Shown here: in pieces, positions 15,027-22,954 of the stretch
Layout: the number at the start of each line of letters is the position of its first letter
Numbering within the stretch: position 1 is the stretch's first letter
Origin: an uncultured Thiocystis sp.
GTDB lineage: Bacteria; Pseudomonadota; Gammaproteobacteria; Chromatiales; Chromatiaceae
NCBI RefSeq assembly: GCF_903866365.1
Contig: NZ_CAIPNF010000050.1
Coordinates: forward strand, 1-36,763
Length of the DNA: 36,763 bases
Reading direction: 5' to 3'
The notes under the pieces: model-generated
Seen by the model: the letters and a program-made list of their open reading frames with translations, nothing else
Told to the model about the DNA's origin: nothing
The model's database searches: none
Made by a program: the position numbers and the translations under genes

Positions 15027-16901
15027 TCAACTGGTGTGACGTCGTCCGATTCTCGCCGGCCAGCGCATGACCTCGCCGTGATCGGGGGTCGTGACGATCG
15101 TTTCGGTAAAGGAATTGATCGAGACATATTTCGCGAAAAACTGTTCCAGAACGGCCCCCAGCAGAAAGACGCCGCTGCCCTCGAAGGCCGCGGGATCGAG
15201 GGTCAGGGTGATCTGCAGCCCGCGGGCGAAGGTGACGCGGCCCGGTCCCGGCAGACGCCGGGTGATCGGCGTGGCGCGCACCGCGCGCACGCCCTCGACT
15301 TGCCGATGGGTGGCGGCGTCGTTCAGATCGCCATAGAGCGCCAGGAGTTCGCGCAGGGCGCTCGCGCCCTGCTCGGCATCCTGATTGCTCAGCGACAGAT
15401 AGTTCAGCGAGAGGTGGCTGATCAGACGCCAGGCACTGTCGCCCTTCGGGAACGAGGGGCGGGGCTTGGTCGGACCGGCAATGCAGCGGATGGACTGTAC
15501 CGGGGCGCTGATCTCCAGGCTGAAGTCGGTGTTGCCCTTGCCGAGCGGAAGCTGGAGCGGCAGGTCGCGATTGGTACAGAGTGCGCCGACCGCGAGTTGT
15601 CGCAGATGGTGGCGATAGGGGGCGTCGTCCGCGTCCACGAGGGCGAGAAAGACCTCGCTGCCGAGATAACTGGAGCGCGGACCGCGCAGTCGCTGCTGGG
15701 CGGATGGCAGGCGCGGCAGGCGATGGACCGTGTAGTAGGCGGGGCGCTCCCGTGCGCCGATCAGGTCGCGCGAGGCATAGAAAGGCAGAAATTCCTGCTC
15801 GGGATCGGCATGGGAACCGATGCCGATCACCTCCTGGATGCCGAAGATCTCGAAGTCCAGCGGCCGGGTGCGATCCGGGATCACATGATGCTCGTCGGTC
15901 TGGTCGCTCAGGTGGATCCGATCGGCGCGTTTGGGAAAGAGATTGATCGCGGGGCAGCAGTAGAGCGAAAAATAGGAGGCGTCGAAGGCATCCTCATCGA
16001 GAATGCCGCCCTGGTCGAGCAGGACGATGAGATCCAGTTCAGTGCCGGCGCAACGACGCACGGCGTCCCGCAATCCCGTGAATTCGACGAAGAGATACCG
16101 GTCGGGGAAGGCGAAATATTCCTGGAGCAGCCGGTAGCCCTGAAAGGATCGGGGCCCGTGCGGGAGCAGCGCCTCGGCGTCGTCGAAACCGACTGCCCGC
16201 AGATGGCTGGGGTCCAGCCGGATCTGCCAGGGTGTCGGTTGCGTGGCCGGCCTGACCACCACGGCAAGCGCGTGGCCCAGCAACTGTTCGTAAAGACGCA
16301 TGCGCAGTGCGCCGCCGCCGCGCAGAAAGATCCGGAGACGGTCGAGGGGAAGTTGGTCGAAGGTCAGTCCGGGCGCGACCCGCAAGCGGAAACGCACGCC
16401 GGCCTTGATCCCCTTGACGCCCACCGCCCCGACGGCCAGGGCGGAGGCGACGGCCAACGGCCTGGCCTCGATCAGCTCGATCGGCCAGAGCGTGACATCC
16501 GCGGCGGTGCGGTACTCACAGGCCGTGCGTTCGCCCTTGCCGAGGATGCTGCGCAGGCTGCTGCCGCGCGGAATCGGGAAGCCGCTGGCGAGATCCCCCT
16601 TGGTCGGATCGGGCTGGAATTGCACCACCGCCATCGAGGGCACCGGGGCCAGATAGTGCGGATAGACCATCTCCAGCAGATGCTGGGTGAAGTTGGGAAA
16701 CTCCGCGTCCAGCTTGAGCTGGACCCGCGCGGTGAGAAAGGCGAAGCCCTCCAGCAGGCGCTCGACATAGGGGTCGGCGCACTCGAAGCCTTCCAGGCCG
16801 AGACGCCCGGCGATCTTAGGATAGTCGCGGGCGAATTCGGCGCCCATCTCGCGGATGAACTGGAGTTCGCGGTTGTAGTAGCGGAGAAAATCGGGATCCA
16901 T
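15027..16901 (-). CDS. tssF: T6SS baseplate protein TssF (ImpG/VasA)
   Basis: A 624-residue baseplate subunit; two TssF copies with one TssG make the wedge core. The signature N-terminus is present: MDPDFLRYYNRELQFIREMG, followed by FARDYPKIAGRLGL, PYVERLLEGFAFLTARVQLKLD and FPNFTQHLLEMVYPHYLAPVPS. Further conserved blocks are YLFVEFTGLRD and the late EVFLALVDADDAPY. It begins 1 nt after the tssE stop and ends just upstream of tssG, so it sits within a tight operon. Length is in the usual 580-630 range and nothing appears missing. Confidence 0.97.
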   Translation of the reverse strand: MDPDFLRYYNRELQFIREMGAEFARDYPKIAGRLGLEGFECADPYVERLLEGFAFLTARVQLKLDAEFPNFTQHLLEMVYPHYLAPVPSMAVVQFQPDPTKGDLASGFPIPRGSSLRSILGKGERTACEYRTAADVTLWPIELIEARPLAVASALAVGAVGVKGIKAGVRFRLRVAPGLTFDQLPLDRLRIFLRGGGALRMRLYEQLLGHALAVVVRPATQPTPWQIRLDPSHLRAVGFDDAEALLPHGPRSFQGYRLLQEYFAFPDRYLFVEFTGLRDAVRRCAGTELDLIVLLDQGGILDEDAFDASYFSLYCCPAINLFPKRADRIHLSDQTDEHHVIPDRTRPLDFEIFGIQEVIGIGSHADPEQEFLPFYASRDLIGARERPAYYTVHRLPRLPSAQQRLRGPRSSYLGSEVFLALVDADDAPYRHHLRQLAVGALCTNRDLPLQLPLGKGNTDFSLEISAPVQSIRCIAGPTKPRPSFPKGDSAWRLISHLSLNYLSLSNQDAEQGASALRELLALYGDLNDAATHRQVEGVRAVRATPITRRLPGPGRVTFARGLQITLTLDPAAFEGSGVFLLGAVLEQFFAKYVSINSFTETIVTTPDHGEVMRWPARIGRRHTS

Positions 16902-16902
16902 G

Positions 16903-17415
16903 TCAGGCCCCTGGGCCAGACTGCTCGGTGACCCTGACCTCGCCCAGTTCGAGATCGAGTTCGGTCTTGAGAAAGATCCGCAGGGGGACTGGCTGCGCCC
17001 AGAGGTCTCCCTCGATCTCGAAAGTGAGCGTATTGTGGCTCATGAGCCGCGGATCCACACGGGCGGAAACGCGGACCGTCTGGCGCAGGATGCGGGGCTC
17101 GAAGTCCCAGATCGCCTGCCGGATCGTGCGTTCGATCTGAGCGATCTCCACCCCGGAGGCGGTGAGTCCGGCGAGATCCGGGATTCCATAGTTCAGCACC
17201 GAACGGCTCACGAAGGGATAGGCGGCGAGATCCTGCACGCTGTCGAGCCGCCCGGCATTGAGCAGCCAGGCCAGATCGCGCAAGACGCTTTCGCGCAATT
17301 GACGCATCGAGAGGACGCGCTTCTCGCGCGACTCCTGTTGCCGGTCCGGTTCATCGTCGGTCAGGCGGTCAAGAAGGGCGGGTTGCAGCCGCTCTTTTTG
17401 GGTCAGTTCAGCCAT
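16903..17415 (-). CDS. tssE: T6SS baseplate protein TssE (gp25-like)
   Basis: A 170-residue gp25/lysozyme-like baseplate protein that initiates sheath polymerisation. The start at 17415 (MAELTQKERLQPALLDRLTD) matches the family N-terminus; 15 further upstream codons are open but lie inside tagJ. Conserved features are QLRESVLRDLAWLLNAGRL, the VLNYGIPDLAGL motif (the family L-N-Y-G-x-P-D signature) and the C-terminal strand TLTFEIEGDLWAQPVPLRIF. It overlaps the end of tagJ by 8 nt and is separated from tssF by 1 nt, indicating translational coupling on both sides. Confidence 0.95.
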   Translation of the reverse strand: MAELTQKERLQPALLDRLTDDEPDRQQESREKRVLSMRQLRESVLRDLAWLLNAGRLDSVQDLAAYPFVSRSVLNYGIPDLAGLTASGVEIAQIERTIRQAIWDFEPRILRQTVRVSARVDPRLMSHNTLTFEIEGDLWAQPVPLRIFLKTELDLELGEVRVTEQSGPGA

Positions 17416-18265
17416 GGGTGCGCGCTGTCTCGCCGCCCGCCGCCAGCTCCGCGGCCGCATCCGTCGCCGGATCTTCAGGCGTCTCCAGCTCGATCCGGCG
17501 CACGTCCATCAGCGCGTAGTCCTCCGTGTTCGTGGTCAGCATCCGCTGACCCAGGCCGAGATAGACGCCGGGCGCGGGCTCCAGCCATTCGGTCTTGCGC
17601 GCCAGTCGAATCGGCGGATCCGGGTGCGCTTCGGAACCCGGATAACGTGTCGGGATCAGCCCCACGGTTTCGCCGCCGTTGGTCCAGGTGAAAGAGGCCG
17701 GCATCCACACCAGATCGCGCAGATCCTCGGGCTTTTCCACCTGAATGGAGCGGATCCGCTGCAAGGGTATCCAGTAATAGCGCCCGTTGACGATGACTTC
17801 CAGAATCGGCCCCAAGCGGGAATCCGCGTCCATCAGCCACTGGAAGGGTTGACCATCGAGGCGACCGCCGGTCGCCGGCGCGGCGTCCAGGGCACGGCCG
17901 CGCAGTTCCGCCGCCTGGGCGTGTTCGCCGGCCGCCGTGACCGTCAGCGCCTGGAACATCAGCGCCAGCCAGGGTTCGGGATCGCCGAACACCAGCGGAG
18001 AGCGGTTGCCCGCGAACACCTTCGCCCGCAGTACCTCGCAGCGCAGCGCTTCGCGGTAGGTCTGGACCATGGGCAGGGTCGAGGCATCCAGTTCGCCCGC
18101 CACGCCGAGCTGATTCAACGCCCGTTCCCACGCGCCGGTCACCGCGAGTAACTGAAAGAGGAACACCCGCAGTCGGGGATTCGCCGGCTCCTGGCGAATC
18201 TGCCGCTGGAGATGGGTCATGGTCTCCTGGAGATCGCCGTCCCGCAGGTACTGTTCGGCATTCAT
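17408..18265 (-). CDS. tagJ: T6SS accessory protein TagJ (ImpE family)
   Basis: A 285-residue ImpE-family protein. TagJ binds sheath component TssB and helps recruit or modulate ClpV in certain T6SS subtypes. The N-terminal part is a TPR-like helical domain (about 1-150: YLRDGDLQETMTHLQRQIRQ, NPRLRVFLFQLLAVTGAWERALNQL), and the C-terminal part is the ImpE domain with WLMDADSRLGPILEVIVNGRYYWIPL and IRSIQVEKPEDLRDLVWMPA. It begins 91 nt after hcp and overlaps tssE by 8 nt. Presence of tagJ beside hcp and tssEFG marks the subtype in which it is retained. The gene looks intact. Confidence 0.93.
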   Translation of the reverse strand: MNAEQYLRDGDLQETMTHLQRQIRQEPANPRLRVFLFQLLAVTGAWERALNQLGVAGELDASTLPMVQTYREALRCEVLRAKVFAGNRSPLVFGDPEPWLALMFQALTVTAAGEHAQAAELRGRALDAAPATGGRLDGQPFQWLMDADSRLGPILEVIVNGRYYWIPLQRIRSIQVEKPEDLRDLVWMPASFTWTNGGETVGLIPTRYPGSEAHPDPPIRLARKTEWLEPAPGVYLGLGQRMLTTNTEDYALMDVRRIELETPEDPATDAAAELAAGGETARTHG

Positions 18266-18312
18266 CGGCGCGACTCTCCGGTGTGCTCAGGCGAGATGCA
18301 CTGAAACAGCGA

Positions 18313-18342
18313 TCGCCCGCCGATCTGAATGTCGACGGGCGA
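18313..18342. repeat. Stem-loop between hcp and tagJ
   Basis: Arms TCGCCCG (18313-18319) and CGGGCGA (18336-18342) are perfect reverse complements around a 16-nt loop, located 15 nt after the hcp stop on the minus strand. No T run follows on either strand, so it is not a standard intrinsic terminator. A role in stabilising hcp mRNA or partly limiting read-through into tagJ is plausible, because Hcp is needed in large excess; this is inference. Confidence 0.5.
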
Positions 18343-18356
18343 GCGGTGACGGTGGG

Positions 18357-18857
18357 TCAGCTCACGTCGCCCTTGTTCGATTCGACATCCCAGCTAAAGG
18401 TCTTTTTGGCTTTCTCCGCGCCCTTGTCATCCTGCTGCGCGTACGCGATCGAGCACTTGGCAAAGTTCAAGCTGACATTCTCGACCAGCCGATCCTCGCC
18501 GCCGCTCCCGCCCGTGCTGACTGACGTCACCATCAGCTTTTCCAGGGTGATGACCAGATATTGCAGGGCGTCCTCGCCGGCCTTGCCGCCGGCCTTGCGG
18601 ACGGTCAGAACGGCTTTTTCGATGTGCTCCCCGGTCGCGCAGGACAACATGAGCACTGGAGTGGCGATATCGACGTATTTGGTGAATGACAGATCCTGGA
18701 CGTTGACCTTGCCGGCGCCGCCACCGCCGCCGGTATGGAAGGTGCCGGCATTACTCTCGCCCCAGCTCCAGGCCAGAACGTCGATTTTGTCTTCGAACCC
18801 GGCAATTTTGCTTTCGCCAGGGATCCCGTCGATGTCAAGCAGCATATCAAAAGCCAT
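18357..18857 (-). CDS. hcp: T6SS tube protein Hcp (TssD)
   Basis: A 166-residue Hcp that stacks as hexameric rings to form the inner tube and chaperones small effectors. Family features: MAFDMLLDIDGIPGES, DKIDVLAWSWGESNAG, the VNVQDLSFTKYVDIATPVLM block, and the C-terminal strands VSLNFAKCSIAY. The central run of Gly (TGGGGGAGKV) is the usual flexible loop. The start has a strong GAGGAGAA ribosome-binding site. A sigma-54-type promoter lies about 85-100 nt upstream, and an imperfect 31-bp inverted repeat element lies between it and tssC, so hcp is probably transcribed from its own promoter rather than only by read-through from tssABC. Confidence 0.97.
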   Translation of the reverse strand: MAFDMLLDIDGIPGESKIAGFEDKIDVLAWSWGESNAGTFHTGGGGGAGKVNVQDLSFTKYVDIATPVLMLSCATGEHIEKAVLTVRKAGGKAGEDALQYLVITLEKLMVTSVSTGGSGGEDRLVENVSLNFAKCSIAYAQQDDKGAEKAKKTFSWDVESNKGDVS

Positions 18858-18942
18858 GTCGTTCTCCTCGATAACTCGTCATGATTGGAAATCGTCGCGG
18901 TTTCGGCTCGGACCATGTCAGACATGATCTGACTCTTGTTAA

Positions 18943-18958
18943 GGCACTCCTTGTGCCA
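18943..18958 (-). promoter_or_regulatory. Sigma-54-type promoter of hcp
   Basis: On the minus strand the sequence is TGGCAC-AAGGA-GTGCC. The -24 element TGGCAC is a perfect match, the essential GG and GC are 10 nt apart, and the -12 element is GTGC against consensus TTGC. It would start transcription about 70-75 nt before hcp. hcp and vgrG are known sigma-54 targets in several T6SS systems, and an FHA sigma-54 activator is encoded at the left edge. Confidence 0.65.
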
Positions 18959-18986
18959 ATAAGATCTAACCCGAAGATTTCATAAA

Positions 18987-19132
18987 TTCACCACAAAGGC
19001 ACAAAAAACACAAAGGAAACAATGCCTTGAGGATATTCCTACGGCTTGCCTCCTGGACGGACCAGTCTCGACCAAACATTCGCCAAACATCCTTGATGAA
19101 ATCCTTTGTGGCCTTCGTGTCTTCGTGGTGAA
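18987..19132. repeat. MITE-like imperfect inverted repeat element between tssC and hcp
   Basis: Two 31-nt arms, 18987-19017 (begins TTCACCACAAAGGCAC) and 19102-19132 (ends TTCGTGGTGAA), match in inverted orientation at about 25 of 31 positions. Similarity extends outward: the left flank has CTAACCCGAAGATTT and the reversed right flank has GTTAGCCCGGATTT. The core CACCACGAAGACACGAAGG type is a dispersed intergenic repeat in several proteobacteria. It holds no gene and lies in the 380-nt gap 18858-19237, just upstream of the hcp promoter. Confidence 0.65.
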
Positions 19133-19237
19133 AAATCCGGGCTAACTGCTTAAATCAATCTTTTCCGACATCGGTCAAGCTCAGTGTCGGGGATGTCGAA
19201 CGGCTTGATCGTCGGCTGGAAGACCATTCTGAACCGC

Positions 19238-20737
19238 TCAGACTCCTTTCTCCGTCGGGAGTTTAGAGACCAGCCGAAGCGACACGGTCAACCCTTCCAA
19301 TTGGTAATGCGGGCGCAGGAAAAACTGCGAGGCGTAATAGCCGGGGTTCCCCTCGACTTCCTGCACCCGTACCTCGGCGGCCGCCAGCGGCTTGCGGGCC
19401 TTGCTTTCCTCGGAGGAGCGGGCGGGGTCGCCATCGACGTATTGACGGATCCATTTGTTCAGCCAGCGTTCCATATCCTCCCGCTCCTTGAAGGAGCCGA
19501 TCTTGTCGCGCACGATGCATTTCAGATAGTGGGCGAAGCGACAGGTCGCGAACAGATAGGGGAGCCGCGCGGCCAGGTTGGCGTTCGCCGTGGCGTCGGG
19601 GTCGTCGTACTCGAAGGGTTTTTGCAGCGATTGCGCGCCAATGAAGGCGGCGAAATCCGAGTTCTTTTTATGGATGAGCGGCATGAAGCCGTTTTTGGCG
19701 AGTTCCGCCTCGCGCCGGTCGCTGATCGCGATTTCGGTCGGGCACTTCATGTCGACGCCGCCATCGTCGGTCGGGAAGGTGTGGGTCGGCAACCCCTCCA
19801 CCGCGCCGCCCGATTCAACGCCGCGAATACGCGAGCACCAACCATACATCTTGAAGGAGCGGTTGATGTTGGTCGCCATCGCATAAGCCGAGTTGGCCCA
19901 GGTGTACTTGTTGTGGTCGGCCCCTTCGGTGTCCTCCTCGAAATCGAAGTCGTCGACCGGATTGGTCTTGGCGCCATAGGGCAGACGCGCGAGAAAGCGC
20001 GGCATGGCCAGCCCGAGATAGCGGGCGTCGTCGGATTCGCGCAGCGAACGCCAGGCCGCGTATTCGGGAGTCTGAAAGATTTTGGTCAGATCGCGCGGGT
20101 TTGATAGTTCGCGCCAGGAGTCCATCTGCATGACCGACGGATCCACGCCCGCGATGAAGGGCGCGTGCATGGCGGCGCAGACCTTGGAGATCTCGCCCAG
20201 GAACTCGACATCGGGCGGGCTGTGATCGAAGTGATAGTCGCCGACCAGACAGCCAAAGGGCTCTCCGCCGAACTGTCCGTATTCCTCCTCGTACATCTTT
20301 TTGAACAGCGGGCTTTGATCCCAGGCCGTCCCTTTGTATTTCTTCAGTGTCTTGTGGACTTCCTTCTTGGAGATGTTCATCACCCGAATCTTGAGCATCT
20401 CGTCGGTTTCGGTATTGTTGACCAGGTAATGCAAACCTCGCCAGGCGCCTTCCAGTTTCTGGAACTCGGCGTGATGCAGGATGTGGTTGACCTGTTCGCT
20501 GAGCTTGCGGTCGAGTTCGGCAATGATGGATTCGATGGTGCGGACCACATCCGCGGACACGACGATCGAACTGGCGAGCGCCTGCTCGGCGAGTGTCTTG
20601 ACCGCCTCGCTGACCGCCTCCTTGGCGCGATCGGATTTTGGGCGGAACTCCTTTTCGAGCAGCGCGCTGAAATCGCCGGCTTCGAGAGTGGTTTCCGTCG
20701 CCTGGGACGGTTGGGCCTGGGTGTCTGTTTCAGCCAC
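19238..20737 (-). CDS. tssC: T6SS sheath large subunit TssC (VipB)
   Basis: A 499-residue EvpB/VC_A0108-family protein that polymerises with TssB into the contractile sheath. Key blocks: HAEFQKLEGAWRGLHYLVNN, MNISKKEVHKTLKKYKG, SPLFKKMYEEEYGQFGGEPF, LARLPYGAKTNPVDDFDFEE, YTWANSAYAMATNINRSFK and the C-terminal FFLRPHYQLEGLTVSLRLVSKLP. The start is GTG at 20737, directly after GGAGGATTAAACC, in which the ribosome-binding site overlaps the end of tssB; the gap to the tssB stop is 3 nt. Length is standard. After its stop comes the repeat-bearing gap before hcp. Confidence 0.97.
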   Translation of the reverse strand: MAETDTQAQPSQATETTLEAGDFSALLEKEFRPKSDRAKEAVSEAVKTLAEQALASSIVVSADVVRTIESIIAELDRKLSEQVNHILHHAEFQKLEGAWRGLHYLVNNTETDEMLKIRVMNISKKEVHKTLKKYKGTAWDQSPLFKKMYEEEYGQFGGEPFGCLVGDYHFDHSPPDVEFLGEISKVCAAMHAPFIAGVDPSVMQMDSWRELSNPRDLTKIFQTPEYAAWRSLRESDDARYLGLAMPRFLARLPYGAKTNPVDDFDFEEDTEGADHNKYTWANSAYAMATNINRSFKMYGWCSRIRGVESGGAVEGLPTHTFPTDDGGVDMKCPTEIAISDRREAELAKNGFMPLIHKKNSDFAAFIGAQSLQKPFEYDDPDATANANLAARLPYLFATCRFAHYLKCIVRDKIGSFKEREDMERWLNKWIRQYVDGDPARSSEESKARKPLAAAEVRVQEVEGNPGYYASQFFLRPHYQLEGLTVSLRLVSKLPTEKGV

Positions 20738-20740
20738 GGT

Positions 20741-21271
20741 TTAATCCTCCGTCCGCGCCGCGGCGTCGGCCGCGGCGTCCCGCGGCTTGGGCGCCGAAGC
20801 CAATGCCTGCAGCAGCGCCGGATCCTGCAGCGCCTTGGCGATCAAATCCTCGGCGCCCGTCTTGCCATCCATGTAACTCAACAGATTGGAGAGTTGTTCA
20901 CGCGCCTCCAGCAGTTTGCTCAGGGCGCCGACCTTGCGGGCGACCGCCGCGGGCGAGAAGTCGTCCATGCTGTCGAAGGTGATATCGACGCTCAGATTCC
21001 CCTCGCCGGTCAGCGTATTGGGCACCTGGAAGGCGACCCGCGGCTTCATCGCCTTAAGACGATCGTCGAAGTTATCGACATCGATCTCCAGAAACTTCCG
21101 GTCGGCGACCGCCGGCAAGGCTTCCGCCGGTTTGCCGGAAAGATCCGCCATGACACCCATCACAAAGGGAAGCTGGATCTTTTTTTCAGCCCCGTAGAGT
21201 TCCACGTCATACTCGATCTGGACCCTTGGCGCGCGATTTCGAGCGATGAATTTCTGACTGCTTTCTGCCAC
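20741..21271 (-). CDS. tssB: T6SS sheath small subunit TssB (VipA)
   Basis: A 176-residue VipA-family sheath subunit. It starts with the conserved ESSQKFIARNRAPRVQIEYD and KKIQLPFVMGVMADLSGKP, and continues with FLEIDVDNFDDRLKAMKPRV and the helix that binds ClpV/TagJ. The C-terminal tail is Ala/Asp-rich. The start codon is GTG (21269-21271), with AGGAGA 7 nt upstream. It lies 33 nt after tssA and 3 nt before tssC, all on the minus strand, in the classical tssABC order. Confidence 0.97.
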   Translation of the reverse strand: MAESSQKFIARNRAPRVQIEYDVELYGAEKKIQLPFVMGVMADLSGKPAEALPAVADRKFLEIDVDNFDDRLKAMKPRVAFQVPNTLTGEGNLSVDITFDSMDDFSPAAVARKVGALSKLLEAREQLSNLLSYMDGKTGAEDLIAKALQDPALLQALASAPKPRDAAADAAARTED

Positions 21272-21304
21272 GGAATATCTCCTGGGTAGCTGTACGGAGA
21301 GAGC

Positions 21305-22366
21305 CTATGCGTCCGGATCGGAACCGCGCATCGCCCGCGCCTGCGCGAGACCGTCCGGAGCCAAGTCCTGCAAAATCTCCAGAAAATCCTTGGAGACGAG
21401 TCGTTTGGCGCGATTGAGGAGGAGCGGAACGGGGCTGGACGGCTCCTGACGCCGATAGTAGTCGCACAGAAGGTCGAGGGCGCGGATGACGTCCGCCCGG
21501 TGATTGATGGCGTTGAGCGTGGCCGGCGAGGTCGGCGGATCGGCCCCCGCCGTCCCCGCCATCTGCCCGGGCGCTGCTCCCGCAAGCATGTCTTCGGATG
21601 CCGCGGGCAGGCCGGTGCGCCGCGCGAGCGGGGCGGCGATCGCTTTCTGTGCCGACTGGATGAGTTGGGCGAGTTCGGTCATATCGGGTGCCGCGCCGAC
21701 GCCGACCTGTTCCAGAAGCCGCGACTCGATGCGGGCAAGCCGTTCGCGCGACTGGCCGATGGCGTTCGCCGTGGCCTGCAAGGCATCCAGTTCGACCTCC
21801 TGAAAGGCCGCCTCGATCGCCATGGGCTCAGGAACCGGCGTTTTGCCGTCGTTCGGCGCGGGGATTTCCCTGGCCGCGATCTGCAGGTCGCGCAGACCGA
21901 AACGGCCCAGCACACGGGAGTCGACAAGTGGAGCCGCGCGCAATCCTTCGAGCATGACGACCGGATCGCAGAGCGAAAAAATGGTATTGACACGCAAGGT
22001 TGGGTCGTTTCCGTCTTCTGGATCCAGTTGCGGGTGAACGCTCTCCCAATAGCGGTCCAGCAGACCGTCGATCAGCGACAGGCCATCGCGAAACCCGCTC
22101 CAGCCCTCGGTACGGACGAGCGCCCGCGTCAAAATCGCGGCAACGCGGAGGTCTTTGGTCCGTCTCAGCAGCTCCAGCGCCTGACGCCCGACATCGAGCC
22201 AGTTCGGCGGTTCGGCCTCGACGACGGTGTTTCCGAACTGTTGTTCCGGTTTGCCCAAGGTCGCGCGTTCGAGCGCGCCATAGGCGGGGTCGTATTCCAG
22301 ATCCTCGCCGCAGGGCGAGGCGGGCGAGAGCGCCTGGAGCAAGTCTTCGATATCGACTACAGCCAT
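21305..22366 (-). CDS. tssA: T6SS assembly protein TssA (ImpA_N family)
   Basis: A 353-residue TssA with an N-terminal ImpA_N domain (about residues 8-135; SPASPCGEDLEYDPAY, the NWLDVGRQALELLRRTKDLRVA block, and WESVHPQLDPEDGNDPTLRVN). A variable middle helical region follows, then a C-terminal domain ending LLCDYYRRQEPSSPVPLLLNRAKRLVSKDFLEIL, the short C-terminal type found in TssA1-like proteins that dock at the baseplate. Length supports that class rather than the long capping TssA. The start at 22366 has GGAGA about 8 nt upstream. It is the first gene of the minus arm; its promoter should lie in the 645-nt divergent gap with vgrG, where no sigma-54 match was found for this direction. Confidence 0.95.
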   Translation of the reverse strand: MAVVDIEDLLQALSPASPCGEDLEYDPAYGALERATLGKPEQQFGNTVVEAEPPNWLDVGRQALELLRRTKDLRVAAILTRALVRTEGWSGFRDGLSLIDGLLDRYWESVHPQLDPEDGNDPTLRVNTIFSLCDPVVMLEGLRAAPLVDSRVLGRFGLRDLQIAAREIPAPNDGKTPVPEPMAIEAAFQEVELDALQATANAIGQSRERLARIESRLLEQVGVGAAPDMTELAQLIQSAQKAIAAPLARRTGLPAASEDMLAGAAPGQMAGTAGADPPTSPATLNAINHRADVIRALDLLCDYYRRQEPSSPVPLLLNRAKRLVSKDFLEILQDLAPDGLAQARAMRGSDPDA

Positions 22367-22778
22367 CCTTTCGTCTCCAACAGCAAGGTTTGGACTGGAA
22401 AGTGTTTATTGCCTGCTCGCAAAAGACAGAAAAGCGGCGTTTGCCCGGGATGCTTGCAACCCATGGCCATCGGCGATGGGATCCGCAGACCGATCGATAC
22501 TCGAATGAATGTGTCTGGGTTGTATACCGCAATGCAGCGACGTGGTTCGGCCCATCGCCGGTCGATCGCGTCGCGGGAGCGTCCGCCGTATTTCCTCCCA
22601 TGACGCTTGGAAAAATCGTCGATCTTGAGGAGGATGTCAACCGTTATCGGATTGATCGGCTGGGTGCGATGCATCGACCTTTGTGTCTCCCCTTCAGGCT
22701 TGGGTCACAATGAACCAGGCGGTTCGACGTGAACCGTTCAGTGCCGCCACGTATCCAGGGCGAGCGCGTACCCCTATA

Positions 22779-22791
22779 AATCAATAAGTTA
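22779..22791 (+). promoter_or_regulatory. Candidate IHF-binding site
   Basis: AATCAATAAGTTA fits the IHF consensus WATCAANNNNTTR exactly and is embedded in AT-rich DNA. IHF bends DNA to bring enhancer-bound activators to sigma-54 promoters. It lies about 150 nt upstream of the vgrG -24 element, somewhat far for the textbook arrangement, so the assignment is tentative. Confidence 0.35.
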
Positions 22792-22903
22792 CAGTTCATA
22801 TGTATTGTGAAGCTCGCATCTTAACTGTTTGATTTTATTGATTTCAGAAAAAATTATACGCGCTCACCCTGGCCACGTATCCTTCGATGCCGAGGCTTGT
22901 TTC

Positions 22904-22918
22904 ATGATAATTTATCAT
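22904..22918. promoter_or_regulatory. Perfect AT-rich palindrome, possible operator
   Basis: ATGATAA-T-TTATCAT is a perfect 7-bp inverted repeat with a 1-nt centre, 21 nt upstream of the vgrG -24 element. Its symmetry suggests a dimeric DNA-binding protein site. Which regulator uses it is unknown. Confidence 0.4.
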
Positions 22919-22938
22919 TCATCAAGACAATTCCGGAA

Positions 22939-22954
22939 TGGCAAGGATAATGCA
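22939..22954 (+). promoter_or_regulatory. Sigma-54-type promoter of vgrG
   Basis: TGGCA-AGGATAA-TGCA: the -24 GG and -12 GC are exactly 10 nt apart and 9 of the 11 specified consensus positions (TGGCAC-N5-TTGCW) match. Transcription would begin about 45 nt before the vgrG ATG at 23012. Confidence 0.55.

Noticed and set aside
15036-16931. Long plus-strand open frame antisense to tssF
   Set aside because: Same explanation; the minus strand encodes TssF with all family motifs.
22454-22466. Sigma-54-like sequence on the minus strand upstream of tssA (around TTGCAACCCATGGCCA)
   Set aside because: The GG-to-GC spacing is 9 rather than 10 nt, which is not tolerated by sigma-54.
22357-22674. 105-codon minus-strand frame overlapping the tssA start
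   Set aside because: No family, no strong ribosome-binding site and it lies in the divergent promoter gap; kept as non-coding.
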